From DASSUW01 sp963789005 (GTDB lineage: Bacteria; Actinomycetota; Thermoleophilia; Solirubrobacterales; Solirubrobacteraceae), in assembly GCA_963789005.1 (NCBI GenBank), contig CAWBIZ010000011.1, positions 1-64,000 on the forward strand: a DNA stretch of 64,000 nucleotides. The letters are read 5' to 3'. Both the position numbers and the translations under genes were made by a program. The stretch's first letter is position 1, and each line of letters starts with the position of its first letter. The notes beneath the pieces are model-generated. The model was not told the origin of the DNA. It did no database searches and saw only the letters and a program-made list of their open reading frames with translations. Positions 53,526 through 63,401 of the stretch are shown here, piece after piece.

Positions 53526-54346
53526 CCCGGGCGGCGCCGGTCCTCGATCCGCACCACGGCGAAGAGGTTGCGCTCGCAGGGCTCGCCGTCGGCGTCGAAC
53601 GCCGCGTGACGGCCGAGGTGCTCGATCCGCGAGCCCGCGCAGGCCTGCGCAAGGTAGTCGCGCAGCCAGGTGCGTCCGTCGGGAACCATCGCCGGCAGTC
53701 CGAACGACGGTGGCATCTCCGACTCGCCGGTGTCGAAGAGCATCACCTTGCCGGTCTTGGCCCAGATCGACTGGACCATCGTCGTCGCGGCCTCGAGCCC
53801 GTGGCCGCGCACGAAGTGGTGCCAGACGGACAGGACGAGGACGCAGTCGGCCGGCGGCACGAGATCGACGTTGGCGGGCTCGAGCCTGAGCGAAGTCACG
53901 GCGACCGTGTGCAGACCGCTGCGGCGGACCGCCAGCATCGCCGTCCGCTGAGCTCGCGGGTCGCCGTCCATCGCCACCGTCGGCACCCCAAGCCAGCCGA
54001 GCTGCAGGGCGAAGTAGCCGGCGTCCGCGCCGACGTCCACGGCCTGGCGCGGAGCGAGCGACTGGATCAGCGGCGACATCGCGGCCCAGCGCGACTCCGA
54101 CCCGCGCGCCCTGGTCGCGTGACGGAAGGGCAGTGTGGGCACCGGCTGATAGACGCCGGCGGGAAACATGTCGAGCCGCAGGCGCAGCCGGTCGAGCGCG
54201 TCATCCATCCAGCGACGCTTGACGACGCCGCGCACGACCGACCGTGCCGCCTTGTGACGATGCGCCGGCCGCTCGAGATAGCCGGAGGGCCGGCCCGGCC
54301 GCTCCCGGCGTCGCAGCGACCCGTGCCGGAGCGTGGGGCGGGGCAT
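53522..54346 (-). CDS. SAM-dependent methyltransferase
   Basis: The 274-residue protein has a Rossmann-type SAM site AVDVGADAGYFALQLGWLGV, acidic MDGDP after strand 2 and LVLSVWHHFVRGHG (the class I post-motif). The basic N-terminus (LRHGSLRRRERPGRPSGYLE) may bind membrane or glycan-lipid. Methyl capping of glycan chains is a plausible role. The ATG at 54346 is used by homology. It heads the minus-strand run 54346 to 48182 and is divergent from the flippase gene with a 58-base gap. Confidence 0.8.
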   Translation of the reverse strand: MPRPTLRHGSLRRRERPGRPSGYLERPAHRHKAARSVVRGVVKRRWMDDALDRLRLRLDMFPAGVYQPVPTLPFRHATRARGSESRWAAMSPLIQSLAPRQAVDVGADAGYFALQLGWLGVPTVAMDGDPRAQRTAMLAVRRSGLHTVAVTSLRLEPANVDLVPPADCVLVLSVWHHFVRGHGLEAATTMVQSIWAKTGKVMLFDTGESEMPPSFGLPAMVPDGRTWLRDYLAQACAGSRIEHLGRHAAFDADGEPCERNLFAVVRIEDRRRPG

Positions 54347-54404
54347 CGAGCCAGCGTAGTTGAACGTCGGGTGGGTCCAACGGGCGCGCGGGTAGACTCC
54401 CGCC

Positions 54405-55750
54405 GTGACGCGCGCCGACGACACCGCGGGTCGGCGGCGTTCATTCACATCGGCGGTGTTCGAGACCTTCTCGGCCAACGTCGCGGTCTCGGCGCTGTCG
54501 CTCGTGAACGTGCTCATAACGGCGCGTGCGCTCGGACCAGCAGGCCGAGGCGAGGTGGCATTCCTGACCACCGTGGCCGCGCTCACTTCGCAGGTCGCGG
54601 CGCTGGGGGTTCAGCAGGCCAACGTGAACTTCGCCGGGAGCCGACCCGAGCTGATCCCGGCGCTGATGAGCAACTCCCTGGTGCTCGCGAGCCTCCTCGG
54701 CGCGGCCGCGGCGGCGTTCGTCGCGGGGGCGGTCGCCCTCCTCCCGGCGGTCGGCGGCGGCGTCGCCACGCCGCTGTTGGCATTCGTGCTCGCGGCGGTG
54801 CCTGCGCTGATCCTGCGCATCTATCTCGAGTACCTGGCCTATGCCGACTACCGCTTCCGGCTCGCGAACCTCTCGTGGCTGCTGACCTCGCTCGTGACGT
54901 GCACGGTCAACGGCACGCTGGCCGTGCTCGGCATCCTGTCCGTCGCGGTCGCCGTCGGCGCATGGGTCGGGGGCCAGATGCTGTCCGCCGCGGTCCTGTG
55001 GTGGCGGCTCGGCGGATTTACCCGCCGCCCCGGACGGCTCGACCGTGGGCTGGCGCGGCGCGCACTCGGCTTCGGTCTGCGCGCGCACGGGGGCCGGGTG
55101 ATGCTGCTCGGCAACTACCGGGCCGATCAATGGATCCTCGGCTCGGTCGCGGGACAGCGCGAGCTCGGGCTCTACAGCGTCGCGGTCGCGTGGGCGGAGA
55201 CGCTCTTCTACCTCCCGACGGCGATCGCCTCGGTGCAGCGGCCGGATCTCGTGCGCGACGAGCGGCGCGGCGCCGGGTTGCGAGCCGCGCTCGCCTTCCG
55301 CGTGGCGCTGGCCGCGACGGCGGTCGCGACGCTCGCGATCATCGTGCTCGCCCCGGTGCTGTGCGCCGGCTTCTTCGGCGAGGAGTTCGAGGGCGCCGTC
55401 GTGCCGCTGCGCCTCCTCGCCCTGGGCGCGTCGGCATCGCCGCCCTCAAGCTGCTCGGCAACACGCTGACGGCGCAGCGCATGCCGCTGCGCGAGACCGC
55501 TGCCATCGGCGTCGCCTTCGTCGCCATCGTGGCGCTCGACGCGGCGCTGATCCCGCGGTACGGCGCCGAAGGCGCGGCGATCGCCTCGGCGATCGCCTAC
55601 ACGCTCGGTGGCGCGGCCGTGATCCTGGTCTTCGTTCGCTCGCTGCCGGTGCGCCTCTCGTGGCTGGTGCCGCGGCCCGGGGACGCGCAGATGGCGCTCG
55701 AGCGGTTCGGCGGCTCGCTACGATGGCGCCGCCGGACGCGACGGGAGTGA
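54405..55750 (+). CDS. Polysaccharide flippase (Wzx/MOP family), one frameshift
   Basis: This is a polytopic protein of about 448 residues with 12 or more predicted membrane helices, such as SLVNVLITARALGPAGRGEV, LAAVPALILRIYLEYLAYAD and RALGFGLRAHGGRVMLLGNY. The MOP-family 'GPAGRGE' loop and 'ADQWILGSVAGQRELGLYSV' are typical of Wzx-type lipid-linked glycan flippases. A one-base shift near 55430 is followed by ALKLLGNTLTAQRMPLRETA and continues to the end. The GTG start is 58 bases from the divergent methyltransferase. The carrier-protein gene follows by three bases. Confidence 0.82.
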
Positions 55751-55753
55751 CGA

Positions 55754-56035
55754 ATGGCCATCAGAGACGAGCTTCACCGGTTCCTGCTCGACGACCTCGC
55801 CGCCCGCCACGATCTGACGTCGATCGAGCCCGACCAGGATCTGATCCGCGCCGGGGTGATCGACTCGCTCGGGATCCAGGAGCTGGTGACGTTCCTCGAG
55901 TCGCGCTACGGCATCTCCGTCGCCGACCGCGAGCTGGTCCCGGCGAACTTCCAGACTGCCGGCCGCATCGAGGCCTTCATCGAGGGGAAGACAACGCCGC
56001 CTAGCCTGCCGGAGCCGACGCGCCGCCGGCGGTAG
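55754..56035 (+). CDS. Acyl/peptidyl carrier protein
   Basis: The 93-residue protein has the phosphopantetheine attachment Ser38 in RAGVIDSLGIQELVTFLESR and the four-helix carrier pattern. It would carry an acyl or aminoacyl thioester. It lies just after the flippase gene and faces an adenylation enzyme and an acyl-CoA dehydrogenase on the other strand. Stand-alone carriers next to this pair occur in prolyl/pyrrolyl-carrier cassettes. No ketosynthase or fatty-acid genes are nearby, so it is not the housekeeping ACP. Confidence 0.88.
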   Translation: MAIRDELHRFLLDDLAARHDLTSIEPDQDLIRAGVIDSLGIQELVTFLESRYGISVADRELVPANFQTAGRIEAFIEGKTTPPSLPEPTRRRR

Positions 56036-56666
56036 CGCGCCGCGGTCCAGGATCTCGCCTGTCTCTATCGGCGCGACGGCCTCGGCGGCCTGCTGCGCCG
56101 GCTCGGCGGACGGCTGCTGCGCGCCGTCTATGCCAGCGACGACCATCTGATCATCAGGAAGGACCTCACCGAGCCGGGGCCAGCGACGGCGACGGAGAGC
56201 GTCTTCCGGCTCGAGCGGGCCGACGATCGCCATCTGCCCCTGGTCGCCGGCTTCAACGCGCGGCGCTGCTTCGGTCGCGACCAGCACCTTCAGGGACCGG
56301 CTCGACCGCGGCTACACCGGACTTGTCGCCCTCCGCGACGATCAGGTGGTGGGCTGGATCTGTAGTGCCGACCCCGGCCTGCACCCGCACGACGCCGAGA
56401 TCCAGCGCTACGGCGTCCCCGATCGGGCGGCAGCCGTCTACGGGTTCGACCTGGTCCTCGCCGAGGAGCACCGCGGCCAGGGGAACGCGACCGCTCTGCT
56501 CGATCAGGTCCATGCCGCACTCGCCTCGGACGGCTATCGGACGCTGTGGGGGTACGTCGAGAGCGACAACCTGCCCTCCCGCTGGCTGTTCAGCATCTGC
56601 GGGCACACGGTCGTCGGCCGCAGCCGGAGCCGCCGGATCTTCTCGCGGCTGCTCCTCGCCCGCTAG
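56036..56666 (+). CDS. GNAT-family N-acyltransferase (frameshifted, start unresolved)
   Basis: The coding-like reading begins right after the carrier stop: LACLYRRDGLGGLLRRLGGR, AVYASDDHLIIRKDLTEPG, FRLERADDRHLPLVAGFNAR. A shift near 56282 leads to RDRLDRGYTGLVALRDDQVV, YGFDLVLAEEHRGQGNATAL (the acyl-CoA-binding RxxGxG/A loop) and VESDNLPSRWLFSICGHTVV. No ATG or GTG is found at the beginning, so an upstream indel is likely. It could move the acyl group from the carrier or from CoA to a sugar amine. Its stop overlaps that of the convergent ligase. Confidence 0.7.
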
Positions 56667-58206
56667 AGCGCCCGCCGGTCGATCTTGCCGGTCGAGGTCT
56701 TCGGCAGCGCCGGGCGGAACTCGACGCTCTCCGGGACCATGTAGCGGGGATCCGCTCCGCAGAAGCCGACCAGCTCCGCCGGCTCGACCGCTCGCGGGCG
56801 ACGACGAACGCCTTGATCCGGTTCGTGACGAGCTCGTCGGGCACCGCCACGACCGCGCACTCGACGACCGCGGGGTGGGCGTAGAGGGCGGTCTCGATCT
56901 CGCCGAGCTCGATCCGGTAGCCCCGGCTCTTGATCTGCGTGTCGCGCCGACCGAGGAACCGGAAGTCGTCCGGCATCTCCTGCGACGAGGTCGCCGGTGC
57001 GATACACGGCGAGTCCGGCGGACCGCCGAGCCGGGTCCGGACGAGCGCGCGAGCGGTCCGCTCGGGGTCGCCCCAGTAGCCCTGCATGACGGTCGGCCCC
57101 CGGACGTACAGCTCGCCGACCTCGCCGGCGGCCGCAGCTGCGCCGTCGTCGCCGCACGGCGAACACCTCGACGTCGTCGATCGGCCTGCCGATCGGGATC
57201 GGCGTCGGCGTGCTCGCCGGCCGGCGGCGGCACCTCGTACCACGTGCAGACGTTGGTCTCGGTCGGCCCGTAGAGGTTGCAGAAGCGCACGTGCGGCAGC
57301 AGCTCCATCAGCCGGCGCAGGTACTTCGTCGGGAACACCTCGCCGGCGAACAGGACGTGCGGAGGTCCGGGAAGCCGCCGCCTTCGAGGCCGCCGCGCAG
57401 GACCAGCATGCGTGAGGATCGACGGCACCGAGTACCAGACGCGTGATGCTCGGCTCGCGCGATGAAGCGCGCGAGCTCGATGCGGGAAGACGCGAGCGCC
57501 TCGCCGGGCACGAGCACGACCGCCGCGCCCGCGCTCGCCGCGGCGAACAGGTCGAAGATCGACAGGTCGAAGTGGAGCGGCGCGTGGCTCGAGAGCCGGT
57601 CGTCCGCGTCGACGCCGAACTCGTCGACCGCCCAGTCGACGAACGCGAGGGCGTTGCGGTGGGAGAGCATCACGCCCTTCGGCTCGCCGGTCGAGCCGGA
57701 GGTGTAGAGGATGTAGGCGAGGTCGTCGGCGCCCGAGCGCTGCGGCGGCGGCTCGTCCGGGTACTCGTCGGCGGCGCCGGAGCGCGAGCACCCGCACGCC
57801 GGCCGGACGCCTCGCCGTCGACGTCGGCGGCGTCGAGCACGACGAGCTGCTCGAGCGGCGCGCCCTCCGCGCCAGGCCCGGCCACTCGCGCCTTCTCGCC
57901 GCCGTCACGAGGCAGCGGAGGCCCGCGTTGCCGGCGATGTAGCCGAGCCGCGGCCGGGGGCCTGCGGGATCGAGCGGAACGTAGGCCGCTCCCGCCTTCA
58001 TGCCGTAGATGGCGACGACCGACTCGAGCGACTTCTCGAGGTAGAGGCCGACGCGGTCGCCGGCGGCGACGCCGGTCGAGCAGCAGGTGGGCGAGCCGGT
58101 TGGCCGGCGCTCGAGCTCGGCGTAGGTGGGGCCGCTCGCCGTCGACGACGGCGGGCGCGTCCGGGCCGCCTCGGCGGCGGCGAGGAGCCGTGAGCAGCGC
58201 GGTCAC
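56663..58206 (-). CDS. Stand-alone adenylation enzyme (amino acid--carrier ligase type), frameshifted
   Basis: Many shifts interrupt an adenylation protein of about 510 residues. Core motifs are all present in one frame or another: YILYTSGSTGEPKGVMLSHR (A3), SSHAPLHFDLSIFDLFAAAS (A4), HVLFAGEVFPTKYLRRLMEL, FCNLYGPTETNVCTWYEVPP (A5), VYRTGDLVAGDAG (A7), FLGRRDTQIKSRGYRIELGE (A8) and LPKTSTGKIDRRAL (A10 Lys). The FAGEVFP and YGPTETNVCT pattern resembles prolyl-AMP ligases of the PltF/RedM type; substrate specificity is inferred. The GTG start at 58206 overlaps the dehydrogenase stop. Confidence 0.78.
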
Positions 58207-59344
58207 GCCAGCCCCAGGTGGCGCGCGAGCGATGTTGCGCTGGATGTCGGACGTGCCGGAGTAGATCCGGCTGCCGATCGCGTCGCGGACGTCGCGCTCG
58301 AGCTCGTACTCGGCCATGTAGCCGTAGCCGCCGTGGATCTGCAGCGCGTCGAGGCTCGACTCGACGAAGCACTCGCTCAGGTGGAGCTTCACCAGCGCCG
58401 ACTCGAGCGCGGTCGGCTTCCGCGGTCCATCAGGAGGCCAGCCGGTAGAGGAGCAGCCGCGCCGTCTCGAGCCGGACCTTCATGTCCACGATCCGGTGCG
58501 AGACCGCCTGGAAGCCGCCGATCGGCTGGCCGAACTGCTGGCGCTCCCGCGCGTAGGCGACGCACCGGTCGAGCTGGCGCTGCATCGTGCCGACGGCGCT
58601 GGCGAGGATGCAGCTGCGCTCCCAGTTCATCGAGGCGTTGAAGACCGCCATGCCGGCGCCCGGCTCGCCGAGCAGCTGGTCGGCGCGACCTCGCAGTCGT
58701 CGAAGAACAGCTCGCTCATCGGGGCGACGTCGAGGCCCATCTTCGTCAGCGGCTGCCCGACCGCGAGGCCCGGCGTGTCGCGCTCGACGAGGAAGCGCAG
58801 AGGCCCGCGAACCGCAGCGCTCGATCGGTGGTCGCGAAGACGACGAACACGTCGGCCTCGGGCGCGTTGGTGACGAACGTCTTCGAGCCGTTGAGGACGT
58901 ACCGGCCGCCCCGCTCGGCCGCGGTCGTCCTCAGGCGAAGGCGTCGGACCCGAGCCCGGCTCGGTCATGCCGTGGCCGGCGATCAGCGAGCCGTCGCAGA
59001 GCCCGGGGAGGTACCGCTGCTTCTGCTCCTCGGTGCCGAACGCGCGATGGGCGTCTCGCACGCCCACATCTGCGCGTTCAGCGAGAAGATCAGGCCGTTG
59101 TCGGTGCAGCCGTAGCCGAGGGCCTCGAGCGCGAGCACGATCGTGGTGGCGTCGGCGCCGATGCCGCCGTAGTCCGTCGGGACCGGCAGGCCCAGCAGCC
59201 CGAACTCGGCGCACCTCCTCCAGGCCTCGCGCGGAAGGCCGCTCTCGCGCGCCCGCTCGAGCTCCTCGGCGAGGTCGCCCTCGCGAACTCGACGACGGCC
59301 TGCTGGAACCGCTGCTGCTCCTCCGTCCAGTCAAGCCCGATCAT
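58203..59344 (-). CDS. Acyl-CoA (or acyl-carrier) dehydrogenase, frameshifted
   Basis: The protein starts MIGLDWTEEQQRFQQAVVEF. Flavin-domain blocks follow in shifting frames: FGTEEQKQRYLPGLCDGSLI, AGHGMTEPGSG, GLDVAPMSELFFDDCEV, NWERSCILASAVGTMQRQLD, YARERQQFGQPIGGFQAVSH, HGGYGYMAEYELERDVRDAI and GSRIYSGTSDIQRNI. Reconstructed length is about 380 residues, the family norm. The C-terminal part resembles L-prolyl-carrier dehydrogenases (PltE/CloN3 type), which desaturate carrier-bound proline to pyrrole-2-carboxylate. It sits between the BY-kinase gene and the adenylation gene, coupled to both. Confidence 0.76.
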
Positions 59345-60962
59345 CGGAGCGTTCGGTGCCGCCCAGGCTTCCGCCGGGTCGGGATCGGGGTCGGCCAGGG
59401 CAGGGCTTCTGTCGGGTCGCGAAGACTCCCCCGCCTGCGCTGCTCGGCCGGCGCCCGCCGCGGACGGCATAGCCGGACGCGCCGCCCCGGGCGCCTTGCC
59501 GCCGATGACGACGTAGCCGCTGACCGTCCGCACCGTCCCCTCCAGCAGCTCGCGCATCGTCCGCAGGCTCCCGGGCCCGTGTTGCCCAGCCGGACGACGT
59601 CACGACCTCGTCGACGGCGCCCATCAACTGCAGCGCGTCGCTCACCTCGCCAAGCGGCGGGGTGTCGACGAAGAGGTAATCGGCGATCTCGACCGCCTCG
59701 CCGACGAGTTCCGGCATCTCGCGGCGGCGCGTTCCACCAGCGCGCGCTGGCCTGCTGGACTGCGCGCGCGAGCCTCAGTTCGGAGTGTCCGGAACGGCGG
59801 TCAGCGCTCGAGCAGCGCCCTCTGCCGCTCAGCGCCGCGGTGGTGTCTCGGGTCGGCTGCACGCCCAGTGCGGTCGCGAGCTGGGGAGAGCGGAGGTCGA
59901 GGTCCTCACGTCGTCTTGCGCCGCGCCTCGGCGAACGCGCGCGCCAAGCCGACGATCGTGGTGGTCTTGCCGTCTCCTCGCGACGGGCTCGTGAACAGCA
60001 CGGACCACGGCGGGTCGGCGCTTGCTCGAGCTCCGCCTGCATGTACCGGTACCCTCGTCGGCATCGCCAAGAACGCCGGGGCCCGTCGCCACCGGCCCCG
60101 GCGAGGCGGCGCCGGAATCCGCGCGAGAACGGGCAGCGGGTAGATCGAGAGCAGCTCGCGCTCGCTCGAGATCGTCTGCGTCGTGAACAGGTCGAGGATC
60201 AACGCCGCGCCCGTGGCGAGCACGCCGCCGGCCAGCGCCCGAGGACGATCACGAGCCACGCCGGGGGGTTCTGCGCCGAGAGCGGCACGCTGGCCAGCTC
60301 CGAGATCGACAGGGTTGGATCGGTTCCGTCGCGCAGCGACTGCAGGTCGCTCAGACGCTGCTCAGGTCCCCGGCGACGGCGGGCGGGAGATCGGGCTGCG
60401 CCAGCTGTGCCTGCGTATTGTCGATCGCGGCGCGCGCGGCGTCGCGCAGCGCCCGGCTGCGTACCTCGATCACCGAGAGCGCGAACCTCGTCGCCAGCTG
60501 GGCAGCACCCTCAGGACTGTCGGTCTGCGCCTTCACGACGAGGATGCTGCTCTCCCCGAGCGGCTCGACCTCGACCGCCTCCATCACCTCCTCGCGGGTC
60601 CAGCCGCCGCCGACCCGGCGCGCCGCCTCGGCGCCCGCCTCGTCGGAGTCGGCCAGCGTCGCGGCCGTCTGCAGCGTGCGCGTCGGATCGCCGGTGTCGC
60701 GCACGATCGGCAGGCCCAGGTAGGAGCTGCTCTCGGCGGGCACCGCCGTCACCAGCAGCTGCGCGGTCGCCTCGTAGACCTCCGTGCGGAGCAGGACTCC
60801 GACGACGGTCCCCACGATCACGGCCAGCCAGATGGCGACGAACACGCGGGCGTGCGACCGGATCGCGCGGACGTACGGCGCGAGCGGCCCCTCCCGCTGG
60901 GAGTCGCGCACGTTCCAGGCGGGACCTCCCCCGGCGGCGATCGGCGAGAGTTCGCTCGACAC
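59341..60962 (-). CDS. Wzz/BY-kinase fusion for exopolysaccharide control (frameshifted)
   Basis: The N-terminal part is a Wzz chain-length domain with a membrane helix (VFVAIWLAVIVGTVVGVLLR), then PTRTLQTAATLADSDEAGAE and VEVEPLGESSILVVKAQTDS. A second membrane helix (AGGVLATGAALILDLFTTQT) leads into a bacterial tyrosine kinase: Walker A in TSPSRGDGKTTTIVGLARAF and Walker B IADYLFVDTPPLGEVSDALQ. Several shifts split the roughly 535-residue protein. A clear C-terminal Tyr cluster is not visible. It would regulate polymerisation and export of the surface glycan. The stop overlaps the dehydrogenase ATG. Confidence 0.78.
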
Positions 60963-61052
60963 GTCGCTGTTGAGCGTAGCCGGAGGCGAGCCGATCGCCC
61001 ACTACGAACGTCGGGGTGCAAGACCCTGAACGGCGTACGCTAGAGGCCCACC

Positions 61053-62219
61053 CTGCGCGTCGCCGTCTACACCGACTACGTCTACCGCCACGATGGCGGC
61101 GCGATCTACGCCGAGCGCGCGTTCGCGCTGTTCCTCGCCCGGGTCGGGGAGGAGCTCGACGAGCTCGTGATCGTGGGCAGGCTGGAGCCCGCGCGGGGGC
61201 GGTGGCACTACCGGCTTCCCGACGATGTGCGGTTCGTCGCGTTGCCCCACTACGAGCGGCTCTCCCAGGTACTTCCGGTCCTGTCGGCGACGGCCCGCTC
61301 GCTGCGGATCTTCGCCCGGTTGCTCCGGCGCGTCGACGTGGTGTGGCTGTTCGGCCCGCATCCCCTCGCGTTCGCGTTCGCCGTGCTGGCAGCGACGGCC
61401 GGCCGGCGCGTCGTGCTCGGCGTCCGCCAGGACCTTCCGCGCTACACGGCGCGCCGCCATCCCGGCCGGCGGGGACTGCGCGTCGCGGCGCTGGCGCTGG
61501 AGCACGGCTTCCGCGCACTCGGTCGCGCCTCCCGCGTCGTGGTCGTCGGCCCGGAGCTTGCGCGCAACTACCGCCGTGCGGGGGAGGTGCTCGAGATCAG
61601 CGTCCCGCTGGTGCGCGACCGCGACGTCGTGCCGCCCTCGGCGGCTGAGGCCCGGCGCTACGACGGCCGGCTCCAGGTGCTCAGCATCGGTCGGCTCGAC
61701 CGCGAGAAGAACCCGCTGCTGCTGGCCGACGTCCTGGCGGACCTGCGCGCGCGTGACGAGCGCTGGCGGCTGGTCGTCTGCGGCGACGGCCCGCTCCGCG
61801 AACCGCTCGCGAGCCGCCTGACGGCGCTGGGCGTCGCCGATCATGCCGAGCTGCGCGGGTACGTCCCGCTGAACGCCGGGCTGCTCGCGCTCTACCGCGA
61901 GAGCCATGCGGTGCTGCACGTCTCGTGGACGGAGGGTGTTCCGCAGATCCTGTCCGAGGCGTTCGCGAGCCGCGTCCCCGTCGTGGCCACCGCCGTCGGC
62001 GGCGTCCGCGAGGCCGCCGGCGACGCCGCTGTTCTCGTCGCGCCCGGCGACGCGGCGGCGGCCGCGGATGCGCTGCGCCGCGTGGCCGCCGATCCCCAGC
62101 TGCGGCGCCGGCTCACCGACGCCGGCGCGGCGCAGGTGCAGGAGCGCTCGCTCGACGCCGAGGCGCGCCGCGTGGCGGCCTTCCTCTCAGGCTCAGCGGA
62201 GCGCCGCCGCCGCCGCTGA
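61053..62219 (+). CDS. GT4-family glycosyltransferase, possible CTG start
   Basis: The coding-like sequence begins LRVAVYTDYVYRHDGGAIYA immediately after an in-frame TAG, so the only start that keeps the whole N-terminal fold is CTG at 61053, with AGAGG six bases upstream. The next GTG (61167) would remove the first strand. The GT-B fold is clear: VVWLFGPHPLAFAFAVLAA, VVVVGPELARNYRRAGEV, VLSIGRLDREKNPLLLADVL, GDGPLREPLASRL and SWTEGVPQILSEAFASRVPV (donor-binding Glu). Length is about 388 residues. It adds a sugar in glycan assembly. Its end overlaps the convergent glycosyltransferase by 27 bases. Confidence 0.8.
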   Translation: MRVAVYTDYVYRHDGGAIYAERAFALFLARVGEELDELVIVGRLEPARGRWHYRLPDDVRFVALPHYERLSQVLPVLSATARSLRIFARLLRRVDVVWLFGPHPLAFAFAVLAATAGRRVVLGVRQDLPRYTARRHPGRRGLRVAALALEHGFRALGRASRVVVVGPELARNYRRAGEVLEISVPLVRDRDVVPPSAAEARRYDGRLQVLSIGRLDREKNPLLLADVLADLRARDERWRLVVCGDGPLREPLASRLTALGVADHAELRGYVPLNAGLLALYRESHAVLHVSWTEGVPQILSEAFASRVPVVATAVGGVREAAGDAAVLVAPGDAAAAADALRRVAADPQLRRRLTDAGAAQVQERSLDAEARRVAAFLSGSAERRRRR

Positions 62220-63398
62220 GCGCAACACGGCATCCAGGCGGTCGATCTGGCGCGAGCGCGCGTGGGCGCGCGCGGCGACGCGGCCCGCCGCGCCGTAGCG
62301 CCGGGCCAGCGCACGGTCGCGCGCGAGCCGGCGGATCGCGCCGGCGAGCGCGTCAGGGTCCGCGGGCGCCACCACGATGCCGCAGTCGTGGTCGCGCACG
62401 AGCGCGGCGGCCTCACCACGCGCAGAGGTGATCACGGGCCGGCCGACTGCCATCGCGTCATAGGTCTTGGAGGGGATGACGGCGTCGAGCGCGGCGTGCG
62501 CGGCGAGTGGGGAGAGGAGCACGTCGCAGTCCATCAGGATCTCTCCGAGGCCCTCGACCGGGACGCTCGGTCGCAGCTCGAGCGACTCGAGGCCGCGGCG
62601 CTCGCGCTCCCGCTCCAGCGTGCCCCGGAGCGGTCCGTCGCCCACGAGCCGGAACCGGACGTCCTCGGACCGCAGCCGGTCGGCCGCCTCCACCACCACC
62701 GGCAGATCGTGCAGCAGGCCGAAGTTGCCGGCGTAGCCCACGACCAGCGGCCCGCCGGCGGGTCGGTCGCGGTCGGGGAGCGCGAGCAGCTCGTCGGCCA
62801 CGCCGTTGGGGATGTGGTCGCTGATCCCTCGCCCGACCGCACGATCGATGTGCTCGCAGAACGCGCGCGTCGCGGCGGTGACGCGGTCGGCGTCGGCGAA
62901 CAGCCGGCGCTCGGCGAGGTCGATGGCTCGCAGCAGCGCCGCCTTGCGGCCCACGTCGACTGCCTGGACCGCGATGCCCCAGACGTCGCGCACGTCCAGG
63001 ACGACGGGGGTCCCGCGGATGCGGGCCGCCCAGACGGCGGCCAGCGCTCCAGGCAGCGGCGGCGAGGTCACCAGCGCGACGTCGTGGCGCCGGTCGCCCA
63101 GCACGCTCGCGAACGCGCCGGCAGCGAACGACACGTAGAACGCGGCGCGGCGCGGCAGCGTCCTGCGAGGCGACGCCGCCACCCACAGTCGCCGGACGGT
63201 CAAGGCGCCGCGGCGCTCGACCATCCACGGTCGTCGGCCATAGCCGGCGTGGAACACCCCGGCGGGATGGTTGGGCTGCTCGCAGGCGACGGTCACCGCA
63301 TGCCCCCGCGCGACCAGCCCGTCGACGAAGGCGCCGAGGCGGTTCTGCGCCGCGCCGGGCTCCGGCCGGAAGAACTGCGACACGACGAGAATGCGCAC
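62193..63398 (-). CDS. GT4-family glycosyltransferase (WcaI-like)
   Basis: The 401-residue protein starts MRILVVSQFFRPEPGAAQNR, the WcaI/WbuB-type beginning, and has VTVACEQPNHPAGVFHAGYG, TPVVLDVRDVWGIAVQAVDV, DHIPNGVADELLALPDRD, VVGYAGNFGLLHDLPVVVEA and LVGDGPLRGTLERERERRGL. The donor-binding region is ALDAVIPSKTYDAMAVGRPV. It transfers a sugar to a lipid-linked intermediate in the cytoplasm. It follows the polysaccharide deacetylase on the minus strand by three bases. Confidence 0.88.
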   Translation of the reverse strand: MRILVVSQFFRPEPGAAQNRLGAFVDGLVARGHAVTVACEQPNHPAGVFHAGYGRRPWMVERRGALTVRRLWVAASPRRTLPRRAAFYVSFAAGAFASVLGDRRHDVALVTSPPLPGALAAVWAARIRGTPVVLDVRDVWGIAVQAVDVGRKAALLRAIDLAERRLFADADRVTAATRAFCEHIDRAVGRGISDHIPNGVADELLALPDRDRPAGGPLVVGYAGNFGLLHDLPVVVEAADRLRSEDVRFRLVGDGPLRGTLERERERRGLESLELRPSVPVEGLGEILMDCDVLLSPLAAHAALDAVIPSKTYDAMAVGRPVITSARGEAAALVRDHDCGIVVAPADPDALAGAIRRLARDRALARRYGAAGRVAARAHARSRQIDRLDAVLRSAAAAALR

Positions 63399-63401
63399 GG
63401 G

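Noticed and set aside
52916..55750. Long plus-strand open frame of about 940 codons
   Set aside because: Its first part is antisense to the kinase and methyltransferase genes; only its last part coincides with the flippase after a frameshift.
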